From: Bacterioplanes sanyensis
GTDB lineage: Bacteria > Pseudomonadota > Gammaproteobacteria > Pseudomonadales > Oceanobacteraceae
Assembly: GCF_014652515.1 (NCBI RefSeq)
Contig: NZ_BMYY01000016.1
Location: 1 to 64,000, forward strand
Direction of reading: 5' to 3'
Length of the DNA stretch: 64,000 nt
Under the pieces are notes generated by a model. The model did not search any database and was not told where the DNA came from. It saw only the letters and a list, made by a program, of their open reading frames with translations. Of the stretch, positions 38,565 to 47,247 are shown one piece after another. The first letter of the stretch is position 1; each line of letters starts with the position of its first letter. Position numbers and translations under genes: made by a program.

Positions 38565-39803
38565 ATGAACGTACAAAAACTTTGGCTGCCGCTGCTGGCA
38601 GCGTCTTTTTTGGCCGCTTGCGGCAGCGATGGCAGCTCAAGCTCAGGTCGCGAAGATGCACAAATCGGCTCGCGACCATTCTTTCTCGTCCATGACATGG
38701 ACGAAGGTGAACTAAAACAGCGGCTGCAAGCCTGTGAAGACGGGCCTTTCTATCGCACTAACTTCTCTATTGGTCACCGTGGCGCACCGTTGCAGTACCC
38801 AGAGCACACGCGGGAATCTTATGTGGCGGCGGCAAAGATGGGGGCGGGTATTTTAGAGTGCGATGTGGCCTTTACCGCAGACAAAGAACTGGTATGCCGC
38901 CACTCGCAATGTGACTTGCACACCACCACCAACATTTTAGCCACGGAGCTGGCTGAGCAATGCAGCGAGCCGTTTACACCGGCGCAAAATGGCCAGCCGG
39001 CCAGCGCTAAATGTTGCACCAGCGACATTACCTTAGCGCAGTTTAAAACCCTGCAAGGCAAAATGGATGCTGCTAACCCACAAGCCACCACAGTTGCCGA
39101 GTATTTAGACGGCACAGCAGCTTGGCGCACGGATTTATACGCCAGCCGCGGTACGCTAATGACCCACAAAGAAAGCATCGAACTGTTTAAACAGTTGGGC
39201 GTGGGCATGACCCCAGAGTTGAAAACCCCCAGTGTAGACATGCCATTCAACGGCTTTAGCCAGCAAGACTACGCCCGCAAAATGTTGCAAGAGTATCTGG
39301 ATGCGGCAGTGTCCGCTAAGGACGTGTGGCTGCAGTCATTTAACCTTGATGATGTAAAACAATGGATTGCAGAAAATCCAGACTTCGGCGCCCAGGCTGT
39401 GTATTTAGATGGCCGTTATGACGACCCGACTTTTGATCATGCCGACCCACAAAGCTGGCAACCGAGCATGGAGCAACTGGCGGCGGATGGCGTGAAAATC
39501 TTGGCGCCACCTATGTGGATGTTGGTGCGCGAAGACCATGGCCGAATTGTGCCGTCTGTGTATGCGGAACGCGCCAAAGCGGCGGGTTTGCAACTAATCA
39601 CGTGGACATTAGAGCGCTCTGGGCCGCTGGCAAATGGCGGTGGCTGGTATTACCAAAGCATCTCGGATGTCATTAATAATGATGGCGATCAAATGGAGTT
39701 GCTGCACGTGCTGGCACAAGACGTCGGCGTTATCGGTGTGTTCTCCGACTGGGCTGGCACCACCACCTACTATGCCAGCTGCATGGGTATGGAAGCGCGT
39801 TAA
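38565..39803 (+). CDS. Glycerophosphodiester phosphodiesterase, lipoprotein
   Basis: 412 residues. Lipobox LAAC with C19, so anchored in the outer or inner membrane facing the periplasm. GDPD motif: H71-R72 in [15 protein letters not shown]98-x-D100 in GILECDVA (Ca2+ ligands) and H113 in VCRHSQCDL; further on come MTPELKTP and [10 protein letters not shown]. It hydrolyses glycerophosphodiesters to glycerol-3-phosphate and alcohol, probably to scavenge phosphate or lipid head groups. Large insertions with several cysteines separate the motifs, as in the Pseudomonas-type long GlpQ. Single gene with AAAAGGA at about 38551. Confidence 0.92.
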   Translation: MNVQKLWLPLLAASFLAACGSDGSSSSGREDAQIGSRPFFLVHDMDEGELKQRLQACEDGPFYRTNFSIGHRGAPLQYPEHTRESYVAAAKMGAGILECDVAFTADKELVCRHSQCDLHTTTNILATELAEQCSEPFTPAQNGQPASAKCCTSDITLAQFKTLQGKMDAANPQATTVAEYLDGTAAWRTDLYASRGTLMTHKESIELFKQLGVGMTPELKTPSVDMPFNGFSQQDYARKMLQEYLDAAVSAKDVWLQSFNLDDVKQWIAENPDFGAQAVYLDGRYDDPTFDHADPQSWQPSMEQLAADGVKILAPPMWMLVREDHGRIVPSVYAERAKAAGLQLITWTLERSGPLANGGGWYYQSISDVINNDGDQMELLHVLAQDVGVIGVFSDWAGTTTYYASCMGMEAR

Positions 39804-39821
39804 TATTTTATTGACGTGTTG

Positions 39822-40166
39822 TTATTGCTCGGAGGCAGTCAATAGTGGCTGCCACATGCGATCTTTGATGTACCACATCTTGCCTGAATGGTTCTCGATT
39901 CGAACCGCACCCCAACCCTTTTGGGTCGCAGACATGGTCACCTGATAATTACCCTTCGGCGGTACCGAGCGCTCCAGCACCTCAATTAAAACACCATTTT
40001 TGACAAACCAAGACTGCCCAGTGGAAGTTTGATAGCGAATCGCGCCCCAGCCTCCGCTGCCACTGCTGGTCATGGCGACTTTATACGAGGTGTCTGCCAA
40101 GGCCTCGGATGCTAAAAACAATGCGGCTAAATACACAGTGGCGGCAATAGTGAGCTTTTTCATCAT
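39822..40166 (-). CDS. Small periplasmic protein with two SH3-like repeats
   Basis: 114 residues from the ATG at 40166. Signal peptide MMKKLTIAATVYLAALFLASEALA. The mature part is an internal duplication: YKVAMTSSGSGGWGAIRYQTSTGQSWFVKNGVLIEV is echoed by YQVTMSATQKGWGAVRIENHSGKMWYIKDRMWQPL. Each half has GWGAxR and a Trp-containing loop, as in bacterial SH3-like folds. Function unknown. Convergent with the phosphodiesterase gene, 18 bp between stops. Confidence 0.75.
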   Translation of the reverse strand: MMKKLTIAATVYLAALFLASEALADTSYKVAMTSSGSGGWGAIRYQTSTGQSWFVKNGVLIEVLERSVPPKGNYQVTMSATQKGWGAVRIENHSGKMWYIKDRMWQPLLTASEQ

Positions 40167-40516
40167 TCCGTTGAACCGATGGGATTGGGCGGGCAATGTA
40201 ACATGGCAGTTAAGGTGTTTAAATCTGGCGGGTATGGGTGCAACGCCATAACGCCATGGACTCGGATCACGGGTTTGAATGGCCGGCTTGGATGGCTGTC
40301 TGGTTTAGGGAAGCCAACCTCGGCTGTCACCTGAGAGATGGCAAGCACCTCGCCTGATGCGGGCAGCGATAGCAACTCGCTTCGTGCTTCTGAGCCTTCC
40401 GGCGCTCCAGAACGGCCATTGAGTTATTCAGAGGAGACTTAACTACTTGATCTAGCTAGTAATTCTACTCTTGGCTGGGTAGCCGGCAGAGGTGTAAAAA
40501 AACTGCCACAAAGGGG
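40167..40516. other. Non-coding gap before tRNA-Val
   Basis: About 350 bp without a convincing gene. It holds the promoter of the leftward SH3-like gene and GC-rich stretches with no clear structure. Confidence 0.5.
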
Positions 40517-40545
40517 TTGCATCGAGCAGGCGAGCTGGCTAATAT
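40517..40545 (+). promoter_or_regulatory. Sigma70 promoter of tRNA-Val
   Basis: TTGCAT (40517-40522), exactly 17 bp, TAATAT (40540-40545), followed by GC-rich ACGCGCC like a stringent discriminator, 13 bp before the mature tRNA 5' end. Confidence 0.8.
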
Positions 40546-40558
40546 ACGCGCCATCTTT

Positions 40559-40635
<77 letters not shown>

Positions 40636-40641
40636 AATTTT

Positions 40642-40675
40642 AAAAAGCGCGATCTTAACAGGTCGCGCTTTTTTT
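40642..40675 (+). terminator. Rho-independent terminator of tRNA-Val
   Basis: AAAAAGCGCGA pairs with TCGCGCTTTTT across a 10-base loop and continues as a T-run. An identical copy is at about 44365-44398 in the duplicated segment. Confidence 0.92.
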
Positions 40676-40848
40676 ATGCGCTAAATATGTGATTTTTGCA
40701 GGCCCTGCTCGATTCGCAGGCGCTGTTTGATCAGATCAAAAATATCATCCAAAAAGAACCAGCATCCACCAAAAAAGATGTCCATCCCAAGTTCGCTGCG
40801 TAGCTGATTGCCATTGGAGTGTTAGGGTGGGGGTCTCGTTGTCTTGCG

Positions 40849-41250
40849 AAGGCGCGGAAAACCTAAGCGTAAGACCGTAAGTGCAGCGAGTTGGTCTAGC
40901 AGTGGATGCCCGGTTTGTTGTTGGCCGGGGTCAGAGCTTAAGCCCTGACCCCGTATGTGCTTTTTTCGTCAAACCCTATGCCCTCCTTGAGGTTATCCCT
41001 CACGCCGGGCGGGCGAACTCCCTGCTTTGCGCTGCACAGGCCGTAATTCCTGAGTTGCCAATGCTGTGGTCGCCGCAACGCCAACAGCCTGCATCCCGGC
41101 AGGATGTTGGCGGGTGCTGTCATCCGGGCAGCCCCTGCGGGCACAGCCATTGCCAGCTCAGGCGGCCTACTAAGGCGCGGAAAACCTAAGCGCAAGACCG
41201 AGATTAGAGCAGGGGTGGGAGAGCGTCTATATATGTCTCGTTTGTGTTCG
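40849..41250. repeat. R element copy 1 (about 402 bp)
   Basis: One of three copies (R1, R2 at 41709, R3 at 44568). Each opens with AAGGCGCGGAAAACCTAAGCG or a close variant, carries a 26-bp REP-like palindrome (40927-40952 here, one mismatch) and repeats the opening motif about 75 bp before the end (41172). Each ends in GTCTCGTTTGTGTTCG. The core has several GC-rich dyads. R1 differs from R2/R3 near its end, where the GGGTGGGT part is replaced by GGGAGAGCGTCTATATA. Left of R1 the 40596-40848 sequence is shared with the left flank of R3. No credible gene inside. Confidence 0.85.
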
Positions 41251-41336
41251 CTCCGCTTACTTTATGCTGTAAGCTTGCATTAACACGAAGTAGCTACATT
41301 CCGGTGGCAGTTGAGAAAAACGTTGGGTTTAAAAAT

Positions 41337-41675
41337 ATGGGCAAAAAATCATCAATAATGATTTATCTACTCTGTTTAGTGACAATTGCAGTGCAGGCTG
41401 TCATTTTTCATGCATGGAACACAGGAGTGCTGGATCAATTTCAGGCATTACATCATTCATTCGATAATCAAACTCCTGAAATGGTTCAATATGGTATAAA
41501 AACGGCAAAACATTGGTGGTTAGCACCGTTGTTTAGTATGTTTTTGCTCTCGCTAGCTAGCTTTATAAGCAATAGAAGTAAGCTTGTTTTTCTGCCACTT
41601 GTTGTATCCGTCGGGTTGGCTACCTATATGCTTTACGTTATGTACCCGATTCCTCACCTAATTAAGCTCGGCTAG
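41337..41675 (+). CDS. Hypothetical small membrane protein between R elements
   Basis: 112 residues, MGKKSSIMIYLLCLVTIAVQAVIFHAWNTGVLDQF. Three hydrophobic helices (about 7-28, 60-80 with HWWLAPLFSMFLLSLASFIS, 86-108). Not recognised. AT-rich compared with the flanking R elements. It sits alone between R1 and R2 like a cassette, with a weak ribosome binding site. Probably acquired with the repeats. Confidence 0.55.
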   Translation: MGKKSSIMIYLLCLVTIAVQAVIFHAWNTGVLDQFQALHHSFDNQTPEMVQYGIKTAKHWWLAPLFSMFLLSLASFISNRSKLVFLPLVVSVGLATYMLYVMYPIPHLIKLG

Positions 41676-41708
41676 GAATCAAAACAAATCAAAGCAGACA
41701 TCTATCTC

Positions 41709-42109
41709 AAGGTACGGAAAACCTAGGCGCGAAACCGTGAGTTTAGCGAGTTGGTTTAGTAGTGGATGCTCGGCTTGTTGTTGGCTGGGGTCAGAGCTTA
41801 AGCTCTGACCCCGTATCTGCTTTTTTCGTCAAACCCTATGCCCTCCTTGAGAGATCTTATCCCTCACGCCGGGCGGGCGAACTCCCTGCTTTGCGCTGCA
41901 CAGGCCGTAATTCCTGAGTTGCCAATGCTGTGGTCGCCGCAACGCCAACAGCCCGCATCCCGGCAGGATGTTGGCGGGTGCTGCCGTCCGGGGAGCTCCT
42001 GCGGGCATAGCCATTGCCAGCTCAGGCGGCCTGCTAAGGCGCGGAAAACCTAAGCGCAAGACCGAGATTAGAGCAGGGGGAGCAGGGGTGGGTGTCTCGT
42101 TTGTGTTCG
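41709..42109. repeat. R element copy 2 (about 401 bp)
   Basis: Same structure as R1: opening motif AAGGTACGGAAAACCTAGGCG at 41709, perfect 26-bp REP-like palindrome at 41787-41812, second motif at 42036, right end GTCTCGTTTGTGTTCG at 42109. Its left flank is unique, unlike R1 and R3. Its right end cuts into the DUF2726 gene. Confidence 0.85.
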
Positions 42110-42492
42110 TTGCGAAAGGCGCTGCGGTGGTCGATCTCGGAGCGATTGGGCCTGAGCAAGTCGGCCATGCGAACCTTGCACATCACGGTGATGTCATCCG
42201 GCACCACCGACAACAACACCCCATAAAACGACCGCTCAGCCGGTGTGAGCAACCTACCTACCGATTCGTAACTCGGTTGGTTCGGTTCCGCTTCTGCCGG
42301 ACTGTTGCCTGGCTTTATCAAGCGTTTGAGCAGTGCTTCTAACGGTGATGGTTTGGCCTGGCGTTTCTGCTGCTTCTTTTTGCCTTTCGGTGAGGGCTTG
42401 CCACCAAACACCAGGGCGATAACGACGACAATGACCAGAATGCCAAATGCCCAGTAGGTGAGGGTGACGAACAGATCTGTGATGGCTTGCAT
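42034..42492 (-). pseudogene. DUF2726-domain protein truncated by R element 2
   Basis: The frame starts with a membrane helix (ITDLFVTLTYWAFGILVIVVVIALVFGG), a basic linker, then LLTPAERSFYGVLLSVVPDDITVMCKVRMADLLRPNR, the first half of DUF2726, a domain with a restriction-endonuclease-like fold. The normal continuation is replaced at 42109 by the R2 right end, giving an artificial tail (FRNEHKRDTHPCSPC...). The C-terminal half with presumed active-site residues is absent from the window. It may still be expressed as a short protein. Confidence 0.7.
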
Positions 42493-42691
42493 CGGTGCTC
42501 TACGTCCTTGTGTGTCGGGCGGTTAGGTGGTGTGGTGTGGTGCCTTTACCTGAGCCGGTGTCTGAAAACCACTCACGGTGCTGTTGTCTTGGTTGTCAGG
42601 ATAAGGCAAGGGACTGGGGGGAGGGCAAGGTGCTGGTGAGTGCCCCTCCCGATGCTTTGTAAATACATTGGCTAATGTTCGGGCTAAGTAC

Positions 42692-43147
42692 TTAGCCACT
42701 TGAGCTGTTCTGATTGCTGGGTTGGGTCTGTTGAGTAGAGGGTTCGATATGGGAGTTTTGTGGGTTTAAATCAATAACAACTTTCGTTATAACGTTTGTT
42801 ATAATTCTTTCGCGCATTCTTCTAGCCTCCCATTCCGAAATCTTTTCTTCAGATCTTTGTTTGTCAATTAACTCGAGAGCTTTAGTTACTGAGTCATCTA
42901 TCTTATTTCGATTTAGGTATTTCTTTATGTTTGCTGAAAAAACACCAAATGCAATGAAGTGCCAAACCTTCAAACCTAGAATGTTTAGTATCTCGAATTG
43001 TCTTAAAAAGGGGTGGAATAGGCCAAATATTCCGTGGAGTACTATTCCCAGTAGGACTCCGAGGCTTGTTCCGACTGGATTGGAGACTAATAGTATATTA
43101 ATCAGCTTTCTACTTAATACTGTTATTTCATCAATATTTTCGTTCAT
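42692..43147 (-). CDS. Hypothetical membrane protein, second gene of a two-gene module
   Basis: 151 residues. Two hydrophobic segments (about 15-42, NILLVSNPVGTSLGVLLGIVLHGIFGLF, and 50-72, LNILGLKVWHFIAFGVFS), then a charged helical tail (about 75-125: KYLNRNKIDDSVTKALELIDKQRSEEKISEWEARRMRERI), then a Ser/Gln/Thr-rich end. Family not recognised. Its ATG overlaps the stop of the upstream gene by 4 bases, so the two are co-translated. By eye clearly lower GC and different codon use than the chromosomal genes around, indicating transfer. Confidence 0.65.
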   Translation of the reverse strand: MNENIDEITVLSRKLINILLVSNPVGTSLGVLLGIVLHGIFGLFHPFLRQFEILNILGLKVWHFIAFGVFSANIKKYLNRNKIDDSVTKALELIDKQRSEEKISEWEARRMRERIITNVITKVVIDLNPQNSHIEPSTQQTQPSNQNSSSG

Positions 43148-43920
43148 GCGATTTTCCCGCCAATATCACTTTCTTTGATAGGTTTTGAGGTTGTTGATAT
43201 GTCTCCTTTGGGTAGTATTCCTTTTAGGCCATTAGAATCGTTAAAGTCGTCTTTTCTTGGGTGTGATAGGATGAACTTTATAATTTCCTCAGATTCATAC
43301 GTGTTTTGGCCATACCAGCCTTTTTTGATCCGGTACCGAAGAAGGGACTGATCGATCTGCATGCAGGTCAGAATGAGTGCAATGATAATAGTCGCTATTG
43401 CTGTTGAGTTTTCGGGTTGGGGGCTGGGGATTATGTAAGCTAAAAATAGGGCTGCTAGGAGATAGATTTTTGACTTGAATGAGTGGTTTACTCTTTCAGT
43501 TATCATTAATTCAACAACTGTTTTTGTTTTTTGGTTTTCATTTCTTGAATCTTTTTTATTGTTTATTATGAGTGCGCTTATTAAGCTTGCGTTTAATGCC
43601 TTTTGAAGGTTTATTATCAGGCCTGACCTTTTTCTTCTGCCATTCAATGCAATTTTCTTTCTATAGTACCTATTTTTATTGAATGAATTAATAAGTTTCA
43701 AAAGTTTTCGGCTGTTTGCTTTTTTGATGGGGATAGTATAGGTGTTTCTAGATAACTTATTGACTAGAAATTCCTCGCTGACTTTTTCGGTTTTTTCAAA
43801 TATTTTTAAGCGCAATCTTTCTGTGATCGTTATAGCTAAAAAAACTGAAACGACTGCGAAGCTAATGGCCTCGAAATTTGTAAGTTCAAGCGTGTTTATT
43901 ATTTCAGATAGAGAAGACAT
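43144..43920 (-). CDS. Hypothetical membrane protein, first gene of a two-gene module
   Basis: 258 residues. An N-terminal helix (about 15-32, NFEAISFAVVSVFLAITITE), a basic cytoplasmic region (35-140, rich in Lys/Arg/Asn), two helices (about 148-165 IYLLAALFLAYIIP and 170-190 AIATIIIALILTCMQ), and a hydrophilic end. Not recognised. Low GC, A/T-ending codons. It forms an operon with the 151-residue membrane protein gene. The pair is the main cargo of the segment bounded by the tRNA-Val 3' duplication, so a mobile accessory function is likely. Defence is a guess, not shown. Confidence 0.65.
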   Translation of the reverse strand: MSSLSEIINTLELTNFEAISFAVVSVFLAITITERLRLKIFEKTEKVSEEFLVNKLSRNTYTIPIKKANSRKLLKLINSFNKNRYYRKKIALNGRRKRSGLIINLQKALNASLISALIINNKKDSRNENQKTKTVVELMITERVNHSFKSKIYLLAALFLAYIIPSPQPENSTAIATIIIALILTCMQIDQSLLRYRIKKGWYGQNTYESEEIIKFILSHPRKDDFNDSNGLKGILPKGDISTTSKPIKESDIGGKIA

Positions 43921-44318
43921 GGGTTTCTCGCTTGGTTTTAGGTTGTATAGTTTTGTGGTTTAATTCTTGTTTTTTGTCCAATTGCATTGGTACGTCGTAC
44001 TCTATGAGCCCCTCTTGCTAGGAGCTATGGCCAATAATCGAGTTTGCTGATAGAAGAGCATAGACCGATAAAACTAGCCAATTCTAGCAGTTTAAACATA
44101 AAAATGGTTTATTTCTAGGTTGAGGTGGGCACGAAGGTGTAATAGATGTTCGAGTTATGACTCTAGTCACGTTCATCTCAACTTGATGGCAATATCCAGT
44201 AGTTCAACCCCATAAAACCGCTCAATATTGAGCAAATCTGAGCCGTTTTGATGGTTGCTTAGGGTGAAAAAAGTCTAACTAAATCAATGGCTTGGGCTAG
44301 TTTGGTTGCGTTTTTGAT
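43921..44318. other. AT-rich non-coding region at the right end of the tRNA-bounded segment
   Basis: About 400 bp with no convincing gene; AT content matches the two-gene module to its left. It should hold that module's promoter on the minus strand. No integrase or excisionase gene is present. Confidence 0.5.
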
Positions 44319-44567
44319 ATGGTAGAGGTCCCCAGTTCAAATCTGGGTAGTCCTACCAAATTTTAAAAAGCGCGATCTTAACAGGTCGCGCTTTTTTTAT
44401 GCGCTAAATATGTGATTTTTGCAGGCCCTGCTCGATTCGCAGGCGCTGTTTGATCAGATCAAAAATATCATCCAAAAAGAACCCGTATTCCCAAAAAAAC
44501 GCCCATCCCAAGTTCGCTGCGTAGCTGATTGCCATTGGAGTGTTAGGGGGGGGCGCGTTGTCTTGCG
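44319..44567 (+). repeat. Duplicated tRNA-Val 3' half with downstream sequence (att-like repeat)
   Basis: 44319 onward repeats 40596 onward, from the anticodon stem through CCA, the terminator and about 100 bp beyond with almost no changes. It then continues with small differences to the R element. The offset is 3723 bp. Just left of the repeat only GATAT vs GACAT resembles the tRNA. There is no 5' half or promoter, so it is not a functional tRNA gene. Confidence 0.88.
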
Positions 44568-44969
44568 AAGGCGCGGAAAACCTAGGCGCAAGACCGTGAG
44601 TGTAGCGAGTTGGTCTAGCAGTGGATGCCTGGTTTGTTGTTGGCTGGGGTCAGAGCTTAAGCTCTGACCCCGTATGTGCTTTTTTCGTCAAACCCTATGC
44701 CCTCCTTGAGGTTATCCCTCACGCCGGGCGGGCGAACTCCCTGCTTTGCGCTGCACAGGCCGTAATTCCTGAGTTGCCAATGCTGTGGTCGCCGCAACGC
44801 CAACAGCCTGCATCCCGGCAGGTTGTTGGCGGGTGCTGCCGTCCGGGCAGCCCCTGCGGGCACAGCCATTGCCAACTCAGGCGGCCTGCTAAGGCGCGGA
44901 AAACCTAAGCGCAAGACCGAGATTAGAGCAGGGGTGGGAGAGCAGGGGTGGGTGTCTCGTTTGTGTTCG
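44568..44969. repeat. R element copy 3 (about 402 bp)
   Basis: Opening motif at 44568, perfect 26-bp REP-like palindrome at 44646-44671, second motif at 44893, right end GTCTCGTTTGTGTTCG at 44969. Directly after this end an IS3 transposase fragment begins, cut in mid-gene. Its left flank is the same as that of R1. Confidence 0.85.
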
Positions 44970-45226
44970 GAAACAGCATGGCATGGTGTGCTCAATGAGC
45001 CGCAAAGGAAACTGCTGGGATAACGCACCCACAGAGCGTTTTTCGGCAGCCTTAAACGCGAGTGGCTAACGGGAAATATTTACGCGACTCGAGAACATGC
45101 CGTGGCCGATGTGAGGGAGTACATTGCCTATTACAACGCTCGCCGTTTACACACGACGCTAGGCGATGCAACACCGATTGAATTTGAAAAATGTGCTTAG
45201 AAAAGTGTCCAGTTTGGGTTGACCAC
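44970..45226 (+). pseudogene. 3' fragment of an IS3-family transposase (OrfB) with right end of the IS
   Basis: Begins within KQHGMVCSMSRKGNCWDNAPTERF, the DDE integrase C-terminal part with its catalytic Glu in PTERF. The next residues FGSLKREWLTGNIYATREHAV...YYNARRLHTTLGDATPIEFE are in another frame: one T is missing from the T-run near 45042. Stop at 45198-45200, followed by GTGTCCAGTTTGGGTTGACC, which looks like the IS right terminal inverted repeat. The left part is missing at the R3 boundary. Not functional. Confidence 0.85.
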
Positions 45227-45484
45227 AACAGTTACAGACGATCCGATAATTCCGTCTGGTTCTACCCCGTCATTGGCGGTAAGCGTACGCAGTCGTCGAT
45301 GAAGTTCATGATCGAAAAGGACTCTGTTTTTACAACTCTGGAAGAAACCAACATCTACCGGGAGGTCATTTACTATACCGCACAACGTAAACAGGATGCT
45401 CAGGGGCGTCTTCAGAATTACGTGAGTGATGTATCTGTTACCGAGCCTCAGGCGTCTCTGGATGGAGATTTGCCGTTTTCATGA
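45227..45484 (+). pseudogene. 3' fragment of an unrecognised gene cut by the IS3 end
   Basis: Open frame (SVWFYPVIGGKRTQSS, FMIEKDSVFTTLEETN, EVIYYTAQRK, ending LDGDLPFS) without a start or ribosome binding site of its own; it begins at the IS end. The composition looks like a genuine coding sequence. Family not recognised. Confidence 0.45.
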
Positions 45485-45899
45485 CGAGTTAATGCCTGGC
45501 TGATATTTAATGTGGTGGCGTAGGCAGTTTTGCGATGGTCTTACGCTCATTGCTCCATTTTAAAACGCTAAAAAATAGCTCTCAGGTTCTAACGCTGCGC
45601 TCTCTGAATGGGGCTGAATGACGGTGCCATGTCATTAATGGCAATTTTATATGGTTCATCTTCAGGCGAAAGAATAACAGTCAACTAGGACATCCACCCC
45701 AAGGGTCAGCATCACATAGGTTCAACCTAAACAGGCTCGAGTTTAAGACGGCCTCCTCCTGCCAACAGCGAGCATGAGAACCTTCCGAACAGAACTGCTT
45801 TTCAAAGCACTTTTGATGAGCTTTTCAACGAGAGGCGGTAATTGGGGCGCTGAGTAGCTTCAGATTTCTCTGATTATGTTGAACAGTTACAAGATGCTA
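45485..45899. other. Non-coding region between gene fragment and RAYT
   Basis: About 415 bp without a supported gene. Contains a GACATCCACCCC stretch near 45691, complementary in sense to the GTGGATGTC motif of the repeats beyond the RAYT gene. Otherwise nothing is recognised. Confidence 0.45.
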
Positions 45900-46904
45900 T
45901 TACGCGGATCGATCGAGCAATGAACGGCAGCGACTGAGTCCAGGCGGGCGCTGATAATTCAGTGTTTCACAGGCTTGGCGCAGTTTTTCTTCACCGCCGG
46001 CAAAGGTTTTAAAACAGTCTTCAAAATGCTGGGTCATTTCTAACCATTGCTGGTCATCAATGCCTAAGCGATCGAGAATGGCCGCCGTATTTTTGGCAAT
46101 GGCGCCGCGTTTATCGTGGCGAATAATGCGGCCAGTCCAGCCGACCAGTTCGAGGTAATCCATCAGCTTCATTTGAATGCCCAGCGGTATATTTTGCCGA
46201 GGGTTGCCAACGAAGGGTAATAATTCCTTGGGTTGTTGCTTAGGATGGTTGGGCTGCTTGCTCGTTTTTGCTTTTTCTATGCGCCGCTTCACCGAGGTGT
46301 GCGCGGATGCTTCGGGCGTGGCTGCCATATTTGCCCGCACCGGGTTAAGGTCGACATAGGCCATGCACGCAGCCAGTGCTGCTTCATCCAGTAATGCCTG
46401 GGATTTAAACCGGCCCTCCCAGAAACGGCCAGTGCACTGGTCTTCCTGATTGGCCTCTCGCGCAATGGCCTCATTCAGCACCCGCATAAACCAGCTGATG
46501 CTAGATAACCGTGAGCGCCACTCTTCCACATACATTTGCAGTCGCTTTTGCTCAGCAACGCCCAGCTCGTCACCGTTTATAAAGCGCTGAGACAGCATAT
46601 TGCCACTAAATAGCGTGTGCCAGCGCTCAATGACTTCCGTGTCGCTCCAGTGATGGGCACGCTCAGCATCAATAAATAAAACAACGTGGTAATGGTTGCT
46701 CATAATGGCATAGGCCGCCACTTCAACGGCAAATACATGCGGCAAAGACAGTAACTTGTCTTCCAGCCAACCACGGCGATGCTCGTAGCATTGGCCAGTC
46801 ATATGATCCGTACCACACAGAAAAGCACGCCGCACACAGCGTGATACGCAATGATAATAGGGTGTCGCCTCCAAAGAGACTTGCTGTTTTCTGGGCTTGG
46901 GCAT
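45900..46904 (-). CDS. REP-associated tyrosine transposase (RAYT, Y1/IS200-like)
   Basis: 334 residues, intact. HUH motif H71-Y72-H73 in IMSNHYHVVLF. The catalytic tyrosine is probably in ACMAYVDLNPVRANM, with FWEGRFKSQALLDE just before it. These are the standard RAYT marks. Such single-strand transposases act on REP/BIME palindromes rather than on themselves. Its 5' side is lined by three tandem ~98-bp units (46905-47190) and its region is rich in REP-like palindromes. It is the only complete transposase in the window and may have spread the repeats seen between 40.8 and 48.3 kb. Confidence 0.92.
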   Translation of the reverse strand: MPKPRKQQVSLEATPYYHCVSRCVRRAFLCGTDHMTGQCYEHRRGWLEDKLLSLPHVFAVEVAAYAIMSNHYHVVLFIDAERAHHWSDTEVIERWHTLFSGNMLSQRFINGDELGVAEQKRLQMYVEEWRSRLSSISWFMRVLNEAIAREANQEDQCTGRFWEGRFKSQALLDEAALAACMAYVDLNPVRANMAATPEASAHTSVKRRIEKAKTSKQPNHPKQQPKELLPFVGNPRQNIPLGIQMKLMDYLELVGWTGRIIRHDKRGAIAKNTAAILDRLGIDDQQWLEMTQHFEDCFKTFAGGEEKLRQACETLNYQRPPGLSRCRSLLDRSA

Positions 46905-47190
46905 AATGGCACTCCGACTCTAGAGCAACTGATACGAGCCTAGCCGCTGTGGAGCCGATTGCCATTGAAGTGTCAAGTTAGAGTGGATGTCTTGCTTAAT
47001 GTAATGGCACTCCGGCTCTAGAGCAACTGATACGAGCCTAGCTGCTGTGGAGCCGATTGCCATTAGAGTGTCAGGTTAGAGTGGATGTCTCACTTAATGT
47101 TGCCGGTTCTCCAGCAGCTGACATCAGCCTAGCCGCTGTGGAGCCGATTGCCATTGGAGTGTCAGGTTAGAGTGGATGTCTCACTTAATG
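46905..47190. repeat. Three tandem REP-like units beside the RAYT gene
   Basis: Unit 1 46905-47002 and unit 2 47003-47100 (98 bp each, nearly identical), unit 3 47101-47190 (diverged start). Each ends GTTAGAGTGGATGTCT then CACTTAATG or a variant, after GATTGCCATTGGAGTGTCAG. The same GATTGCCATTGGAGTGTTAG stands left of R1 (about 40808) and R3 (about 44528), linking both repeat groups. Confidence 0.85.
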
Positions 47191-47247
47191 GCCGTTTACC
47201 AGAAATGCCACGCGTGCCGAATCACTCTTAAATTGTTTGTTAGCCGC

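Noticed and set aside
44319-44357. A second tRNA-Val gene.
   Set aside because: Only the part from the anticodon stem to CCA is present. The D arm, 5' acceptor strand and promoter are missing.
40849-44969. Integron-type attC cassettes for the R elements and the genes between them.
   Set aside because: No attC core sites (GTTRRRY/RYYYAAC), no integron integrase, and the repeats share long sequence identity, unlike attC sites.
40881-45028. Open frames conserved in R1-R3 (for example the minus-strand LSRPPELAMAVPAGA reading and its plus-strand partner).
   Set aside because: They exist in every copy only because the DNA is repeated. Differences between copies are not biased to silent positions and no start sites are present.
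45227-45484. A complete small gene starting at the ATG at 45191.
   Set aside because: That ATG lies in the IS3 transposase end and has no ribosome binding site. The frame is better explained as the tail of a gene cut by the IS.
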